In this document: positions 33,193 to 43,429 of the stretch, one piece after another
Layout of the letters: each line of letters begins with the position of its first letter
Numbering within the stretch: position 1 is the first letter of the stretch
Source of the DNA: Lederbergia citrea
GTDB lineage: Bacteria > Bacillota > Bacilli > Bacillales > Bacillaceae_C
Reading direction: 5' to 3'
DNA length: 64,000 nt
NCBI RefSeq assembly: GCF_018343525.1
Contig: NZ_JAGYPH010000001.1
Span: forward strand, 1,183,778-1,247,777
Notes under the pieces: generated by a model
What the model was told of the DNA's origin: nothing
Seen by the model: the letters and a program-made list of their open reading frames with translations, nothing else
Database searches by the model: none
Translations under genes and position numbers: made by a program

Positions 33193-34332
33193 ATGGGAAT
33201 CAGTTATAGGCAACATGGTAAAAAGAATTGGGAATATCGAATAAAATACAAAGATCCTATTACCCAAAAACATAAGGAAAAGTCAAAACGTGGATTTACA
33301 TCTAAATCTGAAGCGCGTTATGCTGCACAAGGGATGGAAAAAAGGCTATTAGCTGGTATAGAACAGTCTCCCATCACGTTAAAAGAGTACTTGAACACAT
33401 GGCTTACTGAATATAAGCGAGGAACTATACGCAAAAATACGTTTGAGTTGCATGAAAGGAATATTAATAATCATATACTTCCCTATTTTAAAAATATATT
33501 ACTACAGGAAGTTATGCCTATTATGTATCAAAAATTTTTAAACCATCTTTCAGATCAAGGTTACAGCAGGAGAACTGTTGAAATTATACACGGCACAATG
33601 TATAACGCATTTGAGAAAGCTGTCATTATTAAAAAGGTAGAGGATAACCCATGCAAGGGAGTATCTATAAAAGGTAAAGATAAAGATAGAGAAATAAAGT
33701 TTATTGACTCAAATAACATCCCATTATTTCTCCAGGAAGCGTATAAATACGATTATATTTATTGGATCTTCTTTAAAATATTAATTGAAACGGGTATGCG
33801 TAAGGGTGAAGCAGCTGCACTTCAGTGGCCAGATATCGATTTAAAAGAACGTACCATCAATATTAATAAGTCACTAGATTTTCAGCCTAGAGATATGTCT
33901 GAGCTATTTGGAGACACAAAAACATTTCATTCTAAACGAATTATCACAATGAGTCAATCACTTACTAATGATCTTCACTTTCACAAGAAATATCAAAATC
34001 AAAATAAACTAGCATTGAATGAGGTTTATCATCATGACCTTAATTTAGTTTTATGTAGAAATGATGGGAACTTTATGCCAAAGTCTAGTCTTTTTAATGC
34101 ATTTTCTAGAATCTTGAAAAAAGCTGGTCTTCCTTCCCTACCGATTCACTCCACAAGACACACTCATGCAGTTCTCCAGTTGGAGGCTGGAGCAGATATG
34201 AAATACATCCAGGAACGTTTAGGGCATGGTTCTATACAAATTACTGCGGATGTTTATGCTCATATTTCTAAGAAAATTGATCAAAATACGATGAACAAAT
34301 TTGAAGAGTATACTAAAAACATTTTAAGATAA
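33193..34332 (+). CDS. int: ICE tyrosine integrase
   Basis: A 379-aa phage-type integrase. It has an N-terminal AP2-like arm-binding domain (about 1-55), a SAM-like core-binding domain (about 60-160) and a catalytic domain. Catalytic residues seen are Arg in ETGMRKGEAAAL, His-x-x-Arg in HSTRHTHA, His in ERLGHGS and Tyr in DVYAHIS. I start at the ATG at 33193, seven bases after GGGAGG. It is the last gene before the glnA 3' end, so it marks the right end of the ICE. Confidence 0.93.
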   Translation: MGISYRQHGKKNWEYRIKYKDPITQKHKEKSKRGFTSKSEARYAAQGMEKRLLAGIEQSPITLKEYLNTWLTEYKRGTIRKNTFELHERNINNHILPYFKNILLQEVMPIMYQKFLNHLSDQGYSRRTVEIIHGTMYNAFEKAVIIKKVEDNPCKGVSIKGKDKDREIKFIDSNNIPLFLQEAYKYDYIYWIFFKILIETGMRKGEAAALQWPDIDLKERTININKSLDFQPRDMSELFGDTKTFHSKRIITMSQSLTNDLHFHKKYQNQNKLALNEVYHHDLNLVLCRNDGNFMPKSSLFNAFSRILKKAGLPSLPIHSTRHTHAVLQLEAGADMKYIQERLGHGSIQITADVYAHISKKIDQNTMNKFEEYTKNILR

Positions 34333-34335
34333 TTT

Positions 34336-34390
34336 GTGGGTGTTTCGTGGGTGTATTTCGAAATAATGATTAATTGTTATTTCACCCACA
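34336..34390. repeat. Arm-type repeats at the right ICE end
   Basis: GTGGGTGT occurs at 34336-34343 and 34347-34354, and its inverted form CACCCAC at 34383-34389. Repeats placed between an integrase stop codon and the chromosomal junction are typical integrase arm-binding sites. Confidence 0.5.
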
Positions 34391-34396
34391 AAACAT

Positions 34397-34429
34397 AAAA
34401 GCCCTGATACCAGTAGCACCAAGGCTTTT
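34397..34429 (-). terminator. glnA terminator and candidate ICE attachment core
   Basis: AAAAGCC (34397-34403) pairs with GGCTTTT (34423-34429) downstream of glnA on the minus strand. Because it lies exactly at the integrase side of the junction, it is the best place for the att core, but the second copy is outside the window. Confidence 0.5.
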
Positions 34430-34434
34430 ACTTA

Positions 34435-35769
34435 TTAATACATTCTCATATACTGCTCCCTTTCCCACGGATGTACTTGCGTCCGAAACATATCCCACTC
34501 AATTTCTTTTGCTTCAATAAAGTTTTCAAAAATATGCTTTCCAAGGCCCTCTTTAATAACTTCGTCTACCTTTAATTGTTCTAGGGCTTCATAAAGATTG
34601 GAAGGAAGATCAATGACTCCCTCCGCCATTCTTTCATTCTTGTTCATAATATAAATATTTTTGTCCACTGAGTGCGGTGGAGTCAATTGATCTTCTATCC
34701 CGCTTAGTCCTGCTTTTAATAACACGGCCATGGCCAAATATGGATTTGCTGTTGGATCGACACTGCGCACTTCAATTCGAGTACTCAACCCGCGTGAAGA
34801 AGGAATCCTTACGAGTGGACTTCTATTTTGTGCAGACCAAGCAATATAGCATGGTGCCTCGTAACCAGGAACTAGTCGTTTATAAGAATTGACTGTCGGA
34901 TTCGTGATCGCCGTAAATCCTGGAGCATGTTTAATAATACCTGCTAAAAATTGAAAAGCTGTTTCACTCATCTTGATCTCGCCATATTCATCAAAAAATG
35001 CATTTTCACCATTTCTAAATAAAGACATATTAAAATGCATTCCTGAACCCGCTACCCCGAATAATGGCTTTGGCATGAATGTTGCGTGAAGCCCGTGCTT
35101 TCGGGCGATGGTCTTCACGACTAGCTTGAACGTTTGGATTTGGTCGCATGCTTTTATTGCATCCTCATATTTAAAGTCAATTTCATGCTGTCCTGGAGCT
35201 TCCTCGTGATGTGAAGCTTCAATTTCAAATCCCATTTCTTCTAGTTCAAGCACTATATCACGGCGGCAATTTTCACCAAGATCCGTTGGAGCAAGGTCAA
35301 AATAACCGCCGTTGTCATTCAATTCAAGGGTCGGATCGCCGTTATCATCTAATTTAAATAAAAAGAATTCAGGTTCAGGACCAAGATTAAAGTTCGTAAA
35401 ACCATATCCTTCCATTTCCTTCAATACTCTCTTTAAATTACTTCTTGGGTCTCCTGCAAACGGCTGTAAATCGGAGTTATAAACATCACATATTAATCTT
35501 GCAACTTTTCCTTTTTCAGCAGTCCATGGAAATATTACCCATGTATCTAGGTCTGGATAAAGATACATATCCGATTCTTCAATCCGAACAAAACCTTCAA
35601 TCGAAGAGCCATCAAACATCATCTTATTATCTAATGCTTTTCCTAATTGACTGATCGGAATCTCGACATTTTTCACCGTTCCTAAAATATCCGTAAACTG
35701 CAGCCGCACAAACTTGACGTTCTGTTCTTCGGCTAGCTGTGCAATACTTTCCTTCGTAAACATCCCCAT
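34435..35769 (-). CDS. glnA: Glutamine synthetase, type I
   Basis: A 444-aa GSI enzyme that makes glutamine from glutamate, ammonia and ATP. Signature motifs are [18 protein letters not shown], the ATP/glutamate region [30 protein letters not shown] and NRSPLVRIP, close to B. subtilis GlnA throughout. It is expected to form a feedback-inhibited dodecamer. The start follows AGGAGG. In Bacillus it is normally preceded by glnR; here only 119 bp separate it from ynbB and no glnR is present. A TGTA...TACA near-palindrome lies in that gap. Confidence 0.97.
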   Translation of the reverse strand: MGMFTKESIAQLAEEQNVKFVRLQFTDILGTVKNVEIPISQLGKALDNKMMFDGSSIEGFVRIEESDMYLYPDLDTWVIFPWTAEKGKVARLICDVYNSDLQPFAGDPRSNLKRVLKEMEGYGFTNFNLGPEPEFFLFKLDDNGDPTLELNDNGGYFDLAPTDLGENCRRDIVLELEEMGFEIEASHHEEAPGQHEIDFKYEDAIKACDQIQTFKLVVKTIARKHGLHATFMPKPLFGVAGSGMHFNMSLFRNGENAFFDEYGEIKMSETAFQFLAGIIKHAPGFTAITNPTVNSYKRLVPGYEAPCYIAWSAQNRSPLVRIPSSRGLSTRIEVRSVDPTANPYLAMAVLLKAGLSGIEDQLTPPHSVDKNIYIMNKNERMAEGVIDLPSNLYEALEQLKVDEVIKEGLGKHIFENFIEAKEIEWDMFRTQVHPWEREQYMRMY

Positions 35770-35849
35770 TTTCCCAATGTCCTCCTACAAAATAAAGTTT
35801 AATCTCATGATGAAAAATGTACTCTAAAATTTTACAAAACTTTTTCAAA

Positions 35850-35876
35850 AAAAGACAGCAAAAAAAGCTGTCTTTT
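35850..35876 (-). terminator. Terminator of ynbB
   Basis: AAAAGACAGC pairs with GCTGTCTTTT, followed on the minus strand by TTTTTTTGAAAAAG. Confidence 0.8.
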
Positions 35877-35888
35877 ATACATATTCAC

Positions 35889-37160
35889 TTATTGAATTGT
35901 AATTAAACCTTTTTCTATCAATCGATTAAGAGCAGTGACAATGGCAATTTTTACATGTGCATAAGTTAATCCTCCCTGAACATATGCAGTATATGGAGGT
36001 CTGATCGGGCCATCTGCTGATAATTCAATGCTTGATCCTTGGATAAATGCACCTGCTGCCATAATGACATCATCTTCATAGCCGGGCATATAGCTTGGGT
36101 ATGGGGTCACATAAGAATCAACAGGTGATGCAGCCTGAATAGCCTGACAAAATTCAATCATCATCTGTTCATTAGTAAATTGGACCGACTGAATTAAATC
36201 CGTCCGCTTTGCATCCCATTTCGGAGAAGTGTTCAATCCTATACGTTCGAGTATGGCAGATGTAAAAACGGCGCCTTTTAAGGCTTGTCCTGTAATATGG
36301 GGGGCTAAGAAGAAGCCTTGATACATTTCCAATAAACTGTATAAGGACGCTCCTGCTTCAGCACCAATGCCTGGTGAAGTCATTCGATAGGAACAAGCTT
36401 CAACCCATTTTTTTGTACCTACTATGTACCCACCTGTTTTTACAATACCACCACCCGGGTTTTTTATAAGCGAGCCTGCCATTAAGTCTGCGCCGACATG
36501 GCATGGCTCATATTCTTCGACAAACTCCCCATAGCAATTATCAACAAAAACAACAACTTCCGGGTTAATTTCTTTTACAAAGCGAATCATCTCTTTAATT
36601 TCCTCAATGGTAAAAGAAGGTCTTTCAGCATAGCCTTTTGAGCGTTGAATTCCGATCATCTTCGTATTCGACTTCATCGATTGTTGTACCGCTTTAAAAT
36701 CTATTTCCCCATTTTCCGTTAAATCTACACAGGCATAACCGATCCCGAAATCTTTCAATGAACCGTTGTCAACACCTCGAAGCCCAACTATTTCTTCAAG
36801 AGTATCATACGGTTTTCCCGTAATATATAAAAGTTTATCACCAGGACGTAAGACGCCAAATAACGCGATGGAGATAGCATGCGTTCCCGAGATGATCTGT
36901 GGGCGAACTAGCCCTGCTTCTGCCCCAAATACATCTGCATATATTTTCTCAAGGGCATCTCTTCCAATATCGTCATAGCCATAACCTGTGGACGGTGTAA
37001 AATAAGTATCACTTACCCGATGCTCTTGAAAGCTTTTTAAAACACGATATTGGTTCATTTCAATCATTCGGTCGATTTCTCGGTGTACAGAGGAAATTTG
37101 TTCCTCCACCTCTTCGATGATCGGGCCTAAAGTATGACTATTCATTAATGTTTGATACAT
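35889..37160 (-). CDS. ynbB: YnbB-like PLP-dependent methionine gamma-lyase family protein
   Basis: A 423-aa PLP enzyme of the aluminium-resistance/methionine gamma-lyase-like family. Landmarks are STGYGYDDIGRD, RPQIISGTHAISIALFG, EVVVFVDNCYGEFVE (aspartate pairing with PLP) and SLIKNPGGGIVKTGG with the cofactor lysine (about 230). The true substrate in Bacillus is not known. The gene is 14 bp downstream of hflX and is followed by a terminator, the same order as in B. subtilis. Confidence 0.92.
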   Translation of the reverse strand: MYQTLMNSHTLGPIIEEVEEQISSVHREIDRMIEMNQYRVLKSFQEHRVSDTYFTPSTGYGYDDIGRDALEKIYADVFGAEAGLVRPQIISGTHAISIALFGVLRPGDKLLYITGKPYDTLEEIVGLRGVDNGSLKDFGIGYACVDLTENGEIDFKAVQQSMKSNTKMIGIQRSKGYAERPSFTIEEIKEMIRFVKEINPEVVVFVDNCYGEFVEEYEPCHVGADLMAGSLIKNPGGGIVKTGGYIVGTKKWVEACSYRMTSPGIGAEAGASLYSLLEMYQGFFLAPHITGQALKGAVFTSAILERIGLNTSPKWDAKRTDLIQSVQFTNEQMMIEFCQAIQAASPVDSYVTPYPSYMPGYEDDVIMAAGAFIQGSSIELSADGPIRPPYTAYVQGGLTYAHVKIAIVTALNRLIEKGLITIQ

Positions 37161-37174
37161 GATGCTGTACTCCT

Positions 37175-38425
37175 TTAAATACCATATAATTTTAATGCTC
37201 CCGAGACAGGATGATCTGCCTGGACATATCCTTTACATTGATAGGCTTGATCTTCTTCTCTAAATATGAGTTCTCGTAAAATCGTATCATTCTTTAATAC
37301 GGATAGTAGGCGTCCTTCATTAGATGGAACAACAACATTGTAGAAATTCATATTAGAAACAGCCATATCTTCGATTTTTTTCTTTAGTTCGTTTCTATCC
37401 TCTTCCTGAAATGCACTCATGATCAATATTTCTCCTGAGCTTGGAACAAAATCTCCATGCATTTCATCTGCTTTATTATAGACAGTAAGCTGAGGCAAAT
37501 GATCCATATCCAAATCGTTCAATAGTTGTTGAACCGTTTTTTCATGGTTTTCATAATCAGGATTTGAACTATCTACTACATGGAGTAATAGATCCGCTTC
37601 CCTTACTTCCTCTAAAGTTGAGCGGAATGCAGCGATCAGCGCAGTTGGCAAATCTTGAATAAATCCAACGGTATCAGTAATAATGGCGGCATAGCCACTT
37701 GGTAATACCAGTTTTCTAGTCATCGGATCTAACGTTGCGAAAAGTTGATCCTCTTCGAACGATTCTGCTATGGATAGTCTGTTAAATAACGTGGATTTTC
37801 CCGCATTTGTATAACCAACTATGGCAATTTGAAAAGCTTTATTGCGTTTCCGTCTTTCCCTGTATCTCTCCCTATGCTCTACCACAACATGAAGTTGCTT
37901 TTTTATTTCATCGATCCGGCGACGAATATGACGGCGATCTGACTCAAGTTTTGTTTCACCGGGTCCTCTAGTTCCAATTCCCCCACCAAGCCTTGAAAGT
38001 GAAATTCCTTGTCCTGCCAATCGAGGTAATAAATATTGGAGTTGAGCTAATTCCACTTGCAGTTTTCCTTCCTTTGATCTAGCTCGCTGGGCAAAAATAT
38101 CAAGAATAAGCTGTGTACGATCCAATACTCTTGCAGTTAATTTTTCTTGGAGATTTCGAAGCTGACTTGGAGATAATTCATCGTTAAAAATAATTAATTC
38201 CGGCTCTAGCTCTTCTTCGAGCATTTGCAGTTCTTCAACTTTACCTTTGCCTATGTATGTAGATGGATGTAATCGTTCTTGTTTTTGGGAAAGCGTTGAT
38301 ACTACTTCACCATGTGCAGTCGTGACCAATGACTCGAGTTCTTCCATTGAGTACTGAAAATGACGGTCGCTTACATTCAATTGGCAACCGACAAGAATGG
38401 CTTTTTCTTTATTTTGCGCTTGCAA
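37175..38425 (-). CDS. hflX: Ribosome-associated GTPase HflX
   Basis: A 416-aa GTPase with the HflX N-terminal domain and glycine-rich linker ([17 protein letters not shown]), then the G domain: [12 protein letters not shown] (G1), [10 protein letters not shown] (G3) and NKAD (G4). HflX binds and splits stalled ribosomes. Start is TTG behind AAGGGGAT. B. subtilis calls this gene ynbA. Confidence 0.96.
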   Translation of the reverse strand: MQAQNKEKAILVGCQLNVSDRHFQYSMEELESLVTTAHGEVVSTLSQKQERLHPSTYIGKGKVEELQMLEEELEPELIIFNDELSPSQLRNLQEKLTARVLDRTQLILDIFAQRARSKEGKLQVELAQLQYLLPRLAGQGISLSRLGGGIGTRGPGETKLESDRRHIRRRIDEIKKQLHVVVEHRERYRERRKRNKAFQIAIVGYTNAGKSTLFNRLSIAESFEEDQLFATLDPMTRKLVLPSGYAAIITDTVGFIQDLPTALIAAFRSTLEEVREADLLLHVVDSSNPDYENHEKTVQQLLNDLDMDHLPQLTVYNKADEMHGDFVPSSGEILIMSAFQEEDRNELKKKIEDMAVSNMNFYNVVVPSNEGRLLSVLKNDTILRELIFREEDQAYQCKGYVQADHPVSGALKLYGI

Positions 38426-38574
38426 AAAATCCCCTTCTTTCCATCTAATTACTCTAGCCCCATCATAACAGAAAGCGATTATGAAAACGAATCTATCAAA
38501 ATTATATAAGAAAATGGACTGTCCATAAAGTAAAGAATGACCCTCTTTAGGAACAGCCGCTATATGATCTTAAT

Positions 38575-39519
38575 TCATTCCACTTCAGAAAAGATAAAAT
38601 CTTCACTTAGAAGTGACGATAATATTGTTCTTTCTAGATTTGGTTCACACAAGAGCCTCATCGCCTGGGATCGAATCGCTTTTTCTATTATATTACGAAC
38701 ATAGCGTCCATTTGAAAAGGTGTCAGCGTTAATTGCTTTTACATATAAAAGATGATTTTTTAATTTAGTTTCCGCATCCTTACTCAATCCGTATTCTTTT
38801 TCATTGAGCATGCGTTTGCCAATTTCCATTAATTCATTCACCGTATAATCTGGGAAATGAAAAACGAGGGGAAAACGGGAATGTAGACCAGGGTTTAAAC
38901 TTAAGAAATACTCCATTTCCCTTGAATATCCGGCTAAAATTAAAATGAAATCATTTTGTTTATCTTCCATATGTTTAACTAAAGTATCAATTGCTTCCTT
39001 ACCGAAATCTTTTTCCCCACCGCGCCCAAGTGAATAGGCTTCATCAACAAATAAAATTCCACCAGCCGCTTTTTTAATAAGATCACGAGTTTTTTGAGCA
39101 GTATGACCGATATATTCTCCCACGAGATCTGCTCGTTCCGCTTCAATGAGATGACCTTTTGGTAAAACATCCATTCTTTGAAATAGCTTGCCGATTAGGC
39201 GTGCAACGGTAGTTTTTCCTGTACCGGGGTTTCCTTTAAACATCATATGGAGGACTTGTTGACCAGCTTTTAACCCTGCTGCTTCACGTTTTTTATTAAT
39301 ATAAATCCAGGCATATACTTCTTTCATCATTTTTTTGATTTCATCCAAACCGACAAGGGCGTTCATTTCAGCTTCTATTTCATTCAAGACTGTATGTTCA
39401 TGTGATAATGGCTTTGATGACATCCCTTTGTTTGGCAGCTGTTTTACTTTTTCTCTTTTATTAACGTTCAACATAATGCTGATTTGCCCATTGTTCTTCA
39501 TTCGGAATGGCTCACTCAT
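38575..39519 (-). CDS. spoVK: Stage V sporulation protein K, AAA ATPase
   Basis: A CbbX-type AAA ATPase of about 314 aa. Walker A is FKGNPGTGKTTVARLIG, Walker B ILFVDEAYSL, and arginine finger region NGRYVRNIIEKAIR. SpoVK is needed for spore maturation in B. subtilis. The protein closely follows B. subtilis SpoVK, differing mainly in the first 45 residues. I place the start at 39519, six bases after GAGGTG; a GTG three codons upstream overlaps the ribosome site. Confidence 0.93.
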   Translation of the reverse strand: MSEPFRMKNNGQISIMLNVNKREKVKQLPNKGMSSKPLSHEHTVLNEIEAEMNALVGLDEIKKMMKEVYAWIYINKKREAAGLKAGQQVLHMMFKGNPGTGKTTVARLIGKLFQRMDVLPKGHLIEAERADLVGEYIGHTAQKTRDLIKKAAGGILFVDEAYSLGRGGEKDFGKEAIDTLVKHMEDKQNDFILILAGYSREMEYFLSLNPGLHSRFPLVFHFPDYTVNELMEIGKRMLNEKEYGLSKDAETKLKNHLLYVKAINADTFSNGRYVRNIIEKAIRSQAMRLLCEPNLERTILSSLLSEDFIFSEVE

Positions 39520-39669
39520 GCCCATCACCTCACATTCAAAAACAGTATACGCCCAGAAATGAATTTGGTTCCACCCTTTTTGTTTTATGATTGCCGAACA
39601 CTTCAGCTTTGTACATTATATTCATATGAGAGCAACAAGATTACATACTGTGTGAAGGAGCGATATAAG

Positions 39670-39705
39670 AAAAAACACGCATAAGAAGATATATGCGTGT
39701 TTTTT
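39670..39705 (-). terminator. Terminator of hfq
   Basis: AAAAAACACGCAT pairs with ATGCGTGTTTTTT, downstream of the hfq stop on the minus strand. Confidence 0.85.
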
Positions 39706-39717
39706 ACGTTGGTATGA

Positions 39718-39945
39718 CTATTCTTCATAATTGATTTGAACGTTTCGCTGAGGGGAGAATGTAGAAATTGCGTGTTTGAATACTAATTGTTGTTTCCCTT
39801 CGGACTCAAACAAAACTGTAAAATTATCGAATCCTTTTACATGGCCCCGCAATTGGAAACCGTTCAAAAGAAATACGGTAACTGGTACCGATTCCTTGCG
39901 AAGTTGGTTTAGGAATTGATCTTGAATATTAATAGGTTGTTTCAT
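39718..39945 (-). CDS. hfq: RNA chaperone Hfq
   Basis: A 75-aa Sm-like protein with Sm1 ([21 protein letters not shown]) and Sm2 ([10 protein letters not shown]) motifs, which forms a hexameric ring that binds sRNA and mRNA. It is 29 bp downstream of miaA, as in other Bacillus, and followed by a strong terminator. Confidence 0.97.
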   Translation of the reverse strand: MKQPINIQDQFLNQLRKESVPVTVFLLNGFQLRGHVKGFDNFTVLFESEGKQQLVFKHAISTFSPQRNVQINYEE

Positions 39946-39974
39946 ATAATTGGCCTCCTCTTTTATCTCTATAC

Positions 39975-40928
39975 TTATGTATTCGATTTTATTTCTAGCT
40001 TTCCTGCAATGAAATCAATAATCTTAGCTGTTTTTTTCAAGTGTTCCCTTTCTTCCATCATATCAAACCAAGTAACATCCATTTTATTGCGAAACCAAGT
40101 AAGCTGTCTCTTCGCATAATTTCTTGTGTTTTGTTTTAATTTATCGACGGCACCTTCAAATGTAGTATGACCGTCCAAATAATCATAAAGCTCTTTATAT
40201 CCAATTGCTTTTACTGATTGAACATTTTTAATGTCTCTTTCATATAGATCTTCGACTTCCTTTAGGAGGCCTTCCTCCATCATCAAGTCGACCCGTTTAT
40301 TAATTCGATTATATAATTTTTCTCTATCCATTGAAAGGCCTATTAGAGCTGTGTTATATAACATTGATTTCATTTGGTTTTGTTGTAACTCGGTCATTGT
40401 TTTACCTGTACTGCGATAAACCTCTAATGCACGAATCACTCTTCTATAATTATTTGGATGAATTTTCTTCGCGCTTTCCGGATCAATTTTTTCCAGTTGT
40501 TCATATAGAGCTTTACTTTCCCCCTCCATCGCCTGTTTTTCAAGTTCTGCTCTGAATTCTGTGTCACCGGGTCCTTCCGAAAACTGGTAATCATATAAAA
40601 CAGCTTGTATGTAAAGACCTGTTCCTCCTACGATAATAGGGATAGCACCGCGATTATTAATCTCGGAAATTTTTTCTCGGACCAAGCTTTGAAATTCCGC
40701 AACTGAAAAAGACTCTTCAGGCTCTTTAATATCAATCAGATGGTGTGGAATCCCTTCCATTTCATTGGGCATGATTTTAGCAGTACCGATGTCCATTCCT
40801 TTATAAATTTGCGTTGAATCCCCACTAATAATTTCTCCATTGAATGCTTTCGCTATCGCAATGCTTAGTTTTGTTTTTCCTACTGCTGTAGGTCCTACTA
40901 AGACAATTAACTTTTGCTTATTATCCAT
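39975..40928 (-). CDS. miaA: tRNA dimethylallyltransferase MiaA
   Basis: A 317-aa enzyme that adds a dimethylallyl group to A37 of tRNAs reading U-starting codons. P-loop [33 protein letters not shown] and [11 protein letters not shown] are all present, and the swinging domain [13 protein letters not shown] is intact. Its product is the substrate for MiaB, encoded further downstream in the window. Confidence 0.96.
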   Translation of the reverse strand: MDNKQKLIVLVGPTAVGKTKLSIAIAKAFNGEIISGDSTQIYKGMDIGTAKIMPNEMEGIPHHLIDIKEPEESFSVAEFQSLVREKISEINNRGAIPIIVGGTGLYIQAVLYDYQFSEGPGDTEFRAELEKQAMEGESKALYEQLEKIDPESAKKIHPNNYRRVIRALEVYRSTGKTMTELQQNQMKSMLYNTALIGLSMDREKLYNRINKRVDLMMEEGLLKEVEDLYERDIKNVQSVKAIGYKELYDYLDGHTTFEGAVDKLKQNTRNYAKRQLTWFRNKMDVTWFDMMEEREHLKKTAKIIDFIAGKLEIKSNT

Positions 40929-41087
40929 CGTAATTTCACTGCTTTCGTTTTCTAAATGGTGATAGCTGTTTCAGCTATTTTCCGATTACTCGTTCCCCTC
41001 ATAATTATAACAAAATTGGAATCAATATATACTCAATACGAATGACTGTTTACATAATAAAGTTATGGTTTATATGAATATATGTAA

Positions 41088-41113
41088 AAAACACCTGAGT
41101 TTTCAGGTGTTTT
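41088..41113 (-). terminator. Terminator of the 84-aa membrane protein gene
   Basis: AAAACACCTGA pairs with TCAGGTGTTTT, on the minus strand followed by TTTTTTACATA. Confidence 0.8.
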
Positions 41114-41366
41114 AGTAAAAGAAAATGCCAAGGCAAACTAAAAATACAACAATGCCCAGGGCTACATATATCCATGAAAGGGATTTTATATTAACACGCA
41201 AAGAGCTTGATTCATATTCATGGGATCTAGCAAGTTCATTCTCTAGTGTATCCCCTTCAGCTTCATATTGTTGCATTTTTGAGTTTATATCTTTTCCGAC
41301 AAGAAGTGTGCCCACAAGAGCAACAATAATTGTGAATACCGCAGCGATAATTAATAAAACAGTCAA
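41112..41366 (-). CDS. Small two-helix membrane protein, unknown
   Basis: An 84-aa protein with an N-terminal helix (about residues 3-23) and a C-terminal helix (about 64-83) around a polar, glutamate-rich middle (QYEAEGDTLENELARSHEYE). Both ends could lie in the membrane with the middle in the cytoplasm. It is a monocistronic unit between mutL and miaA with its own terminator. I do not recognise the family. Confidence 0.6.
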   Translation of the reverse strand: MTVLLIIAAVFTIIVALVGTLLVGKDINSKMQQYEAEGDTLENELARSHEYESSSLRVNIKSLSWIYVALGIVVFLVCLGIFFY

Positions 41367-41480
41367 CTTTATCCGCTCCTAAAAATTATAGATAGGAAGA
41401 ATTCATACTACTAATATCTTACCGCAAACAAAAACAATATGACCAATCCAAATAAGAAAGTTTCATGACTTTTCATTCTT

Positions 41481-41536
41481 GCCTGTCACCACTTTCACGT
41501 TCGACAAAATCCAACAAAAAGCGGGTGGTGACAGGC
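41481..41536. repeat. Inverted repeat downstream of mutL (Bacillus GTGACAGGC-type element)
   Basis: GCCTGTCACCAC (41481-41492) and GTGGTGACAGGC (41525-41536) form a 12-bp stem with a 32-nt loop just after the mutL stop. Neither side has a T-run. I have seen the same GGTGACAGGCAC motif repeatedly in intergenic regions of Bacillaceae. Confidence 0.55.
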
Positions 41537-41541
41537 ACTTG

Positions 41542-43410
41542 TCACATTATTCTTTTGAACATTTTTTCCATTTCGTTTGTTGAGAAGTGGATTATGATTG
41601 GTCGTCCGTGTGGGCAGGTAAATGGATCTTCGGTGTTTCTCAGTTCATTAAGTAATGCCTGAATTTCATCGTTTCTCAAATATTGATTTGCTTTGATTGA
41701 GGCTTTACAACTCATCATGATCGCTGCTTCTTCTAGCAGTTTTTTGATGTCAATCCGTTTCATTGAAAGCAGCTGTTCAATCATTTCTTCAATGGTTTCT
41801 TTTTCCTGTCCCACTGGGAACCATTGTGGATGAGACCGAACAATATAGCTATTCATACCAAAATCCTCAAGGAAAATTCCCACTTGTTCTAACTGTTGTT
41901 TGCTTTCTTCAATTTTTAAAAACTCATCAGGGGAAAATTCAAGCGTCAATGGTACGAGTAGTTCTTGAAGCTCATTTTCCACTTGACCTACTTTCTCCCG
42001 ATAATATTCATATTTAATTCGTTCTTGTGCTGCATGCTGATCGATCATATATAATCCCCGTTCATTTTGAGCGAATATATATGTGCCATGCATTTGACCG
42101 ATCGGATATAAAGCAGGGACCCTTTTGTCCGTTTTAGGTGATTGCTCGTCATCCAGTTGTTGATGAATAACAGCTGTTGATTCCGCGATTGTATTTTCCA
42201 CCGGTATCTCATCATCAACCACGATCTGCTTTTCTTCCGGTTCATATAATTTTTTCATTTCTTCTGAAGGCAAAAGCTGTTCCTTTTGGTAGCTAAAATT
42301 ACTAGTTCTGTTACGTACCTCGTTAGTTTTTGGTTTATTATTAGATTGATTTTCGAGGCTTAATGTTGTTTGTTCCGATACAAACTCTCTTCTTTTAACA
42401 GGGGCAACACCATGAGGTATTAATTCCCTTTTTTTAAATGCCGTCTTAATTAAGGCGGATATTTGATTATTCAATTCTAATTCCTTACTTAATCGTACTT
42501 CCATTTTTGCCGGATGGACATTCACATCAACAAGTAAGGGATCCATCTCAATCGCTAAAAGCACAATTGGATAACGGCCAATTGGCAATAAGGTATGATA
42601 TCCCTCAAGTATGGCCTTAACGAGTGAGTAGTTCCTGATGAAGCGACCGTTAATCATCGTTGATATATAATTCCGTGATGCACGAGTTACTTCAGGAAGG
42701 GTAATATATCCGGATATTGAATAATCAAGAGACTGCGATTGAATGGGAATCATATTTTTAGCTATATTTACTCCATAAATGGCTGCTAGCACTTGCCTTA
42801 CATCACCATTGCCATTTGTATGGAGTAAAACCCGTTCATTGTGACGGAGTCGAATTGATACATCTGGATGAGCAAGAGCGAGCCGATTGATAATATCTGA
42901 AATATGGCCAATTTCAGTATGAATGGTTTTCAAATATTTCAATCGTGCAGGTGTATTAAAAAATAAGTTCGAAACACTTATATCTGTTCCTTTTCTGCCA
43001 CCTGCTTTTTCTTGGGTGATGACCTTCCCGCCTTCAAGAATTACTTTCGTTCCATCTGCACCAGACTTAGCGGACACAATCTCAAGATGTGATACAGATG
43101 CGATACTCGGAAGAGCCTCGCCACGAAAACCTAATGTTCTTATGCGGAATAAATCATTCTCATCTTTAATCTTGCTTGTAGCATGGCGTTTAAACGCCCT
43201 GATCGCGTCATCCTCACCGATACCCTTACCATTATCTATGACACGTATCAGACCGAGTCCTGCTTCTTCTACATCGATCTCGACAACAGTGCTCTCGGCA
43301 TCAATCGCATTTTCTACTAATTCCTTTACTACAGAGGCAGGGCGTTCGACAACTTCACCCGCAGCTATTTTATTGGAAAGTGCATCATTTAGTTCAATGA
43401 TTTCATGCAT
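41542..43410 (-). CDS. mutL: DNA mismatch repair protein MutL
   Basis: A 622-aa GHKL ATPase and endonuclease that acts after MutS in mismatch repair. N-terminal motifs are [25 protein letters not shown] and [10 protein letters not shown]. The C-terminal part has the metal-binding endonuclease motif [13 protein letters not shown], then CKASIKA and CPHGRPI. It is 19 bp downstream of mutS in the same operon. Confidence 0.97.
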   Translation of the reverse strand: MHEIIELNDALSNKIAAGEVVERPASVVKELVENAIDAESTVVEIDVEEAGLGLIRVIDNGKGIGEDDAIRAFKRHATSKIKDENDLFRIRTLGFRGEALPSIASVSHLEIVSAKSGADGTKVILEGGKVITQEKAGGRKGTDISVSNLFFNTPARLKYLKTIHTEIGHISDIINRLALAHPDVSIRLRHNERVLLHTNGNGDVRQVLAAIYGVNIAKNMIPIQSQSLDYSISGYITLPEVTRASRNYISTMINGRFIRNYSLVKAILEGYHTLLPIGRYPIVLLAIEMDPLLVDVNVHPAKMEVRLSKELELNNQISALIKTAFKKRELIPHGVAPVKRREFVSEQTTLSLENQSNNKPKTNEVRNRTSNFSYQKEQLLPSEEMKKLYEPEEKQIVVDDEIPVENTIAESTAVIHQQLDDEQSPKTDKRVPALYPIGQMHGTYIFAQNERGLYMIDQHAAQERIKYEYYREKVGQVENELQELLVPLTLEFSPDEFLKIEESKQQLEQVGIFLEDFGMNSYIVRSHPQWFPVGQEKETIEEMIEQLLSMKRIDIKKLLEEAAIMMSCKASIKANQYLRNDEIQALLNELRNTEDPFTCPHGRPIIIHFSTNEMEKMFKRIM

Positions 43411-43429
43411 TTGCCCCGCTCCCTTATTA

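Noticed and set aside
41481..41536. mutL terminator
   Set aside because: The 12-bp stem has no T-run on either side; listed instead as a repeat.
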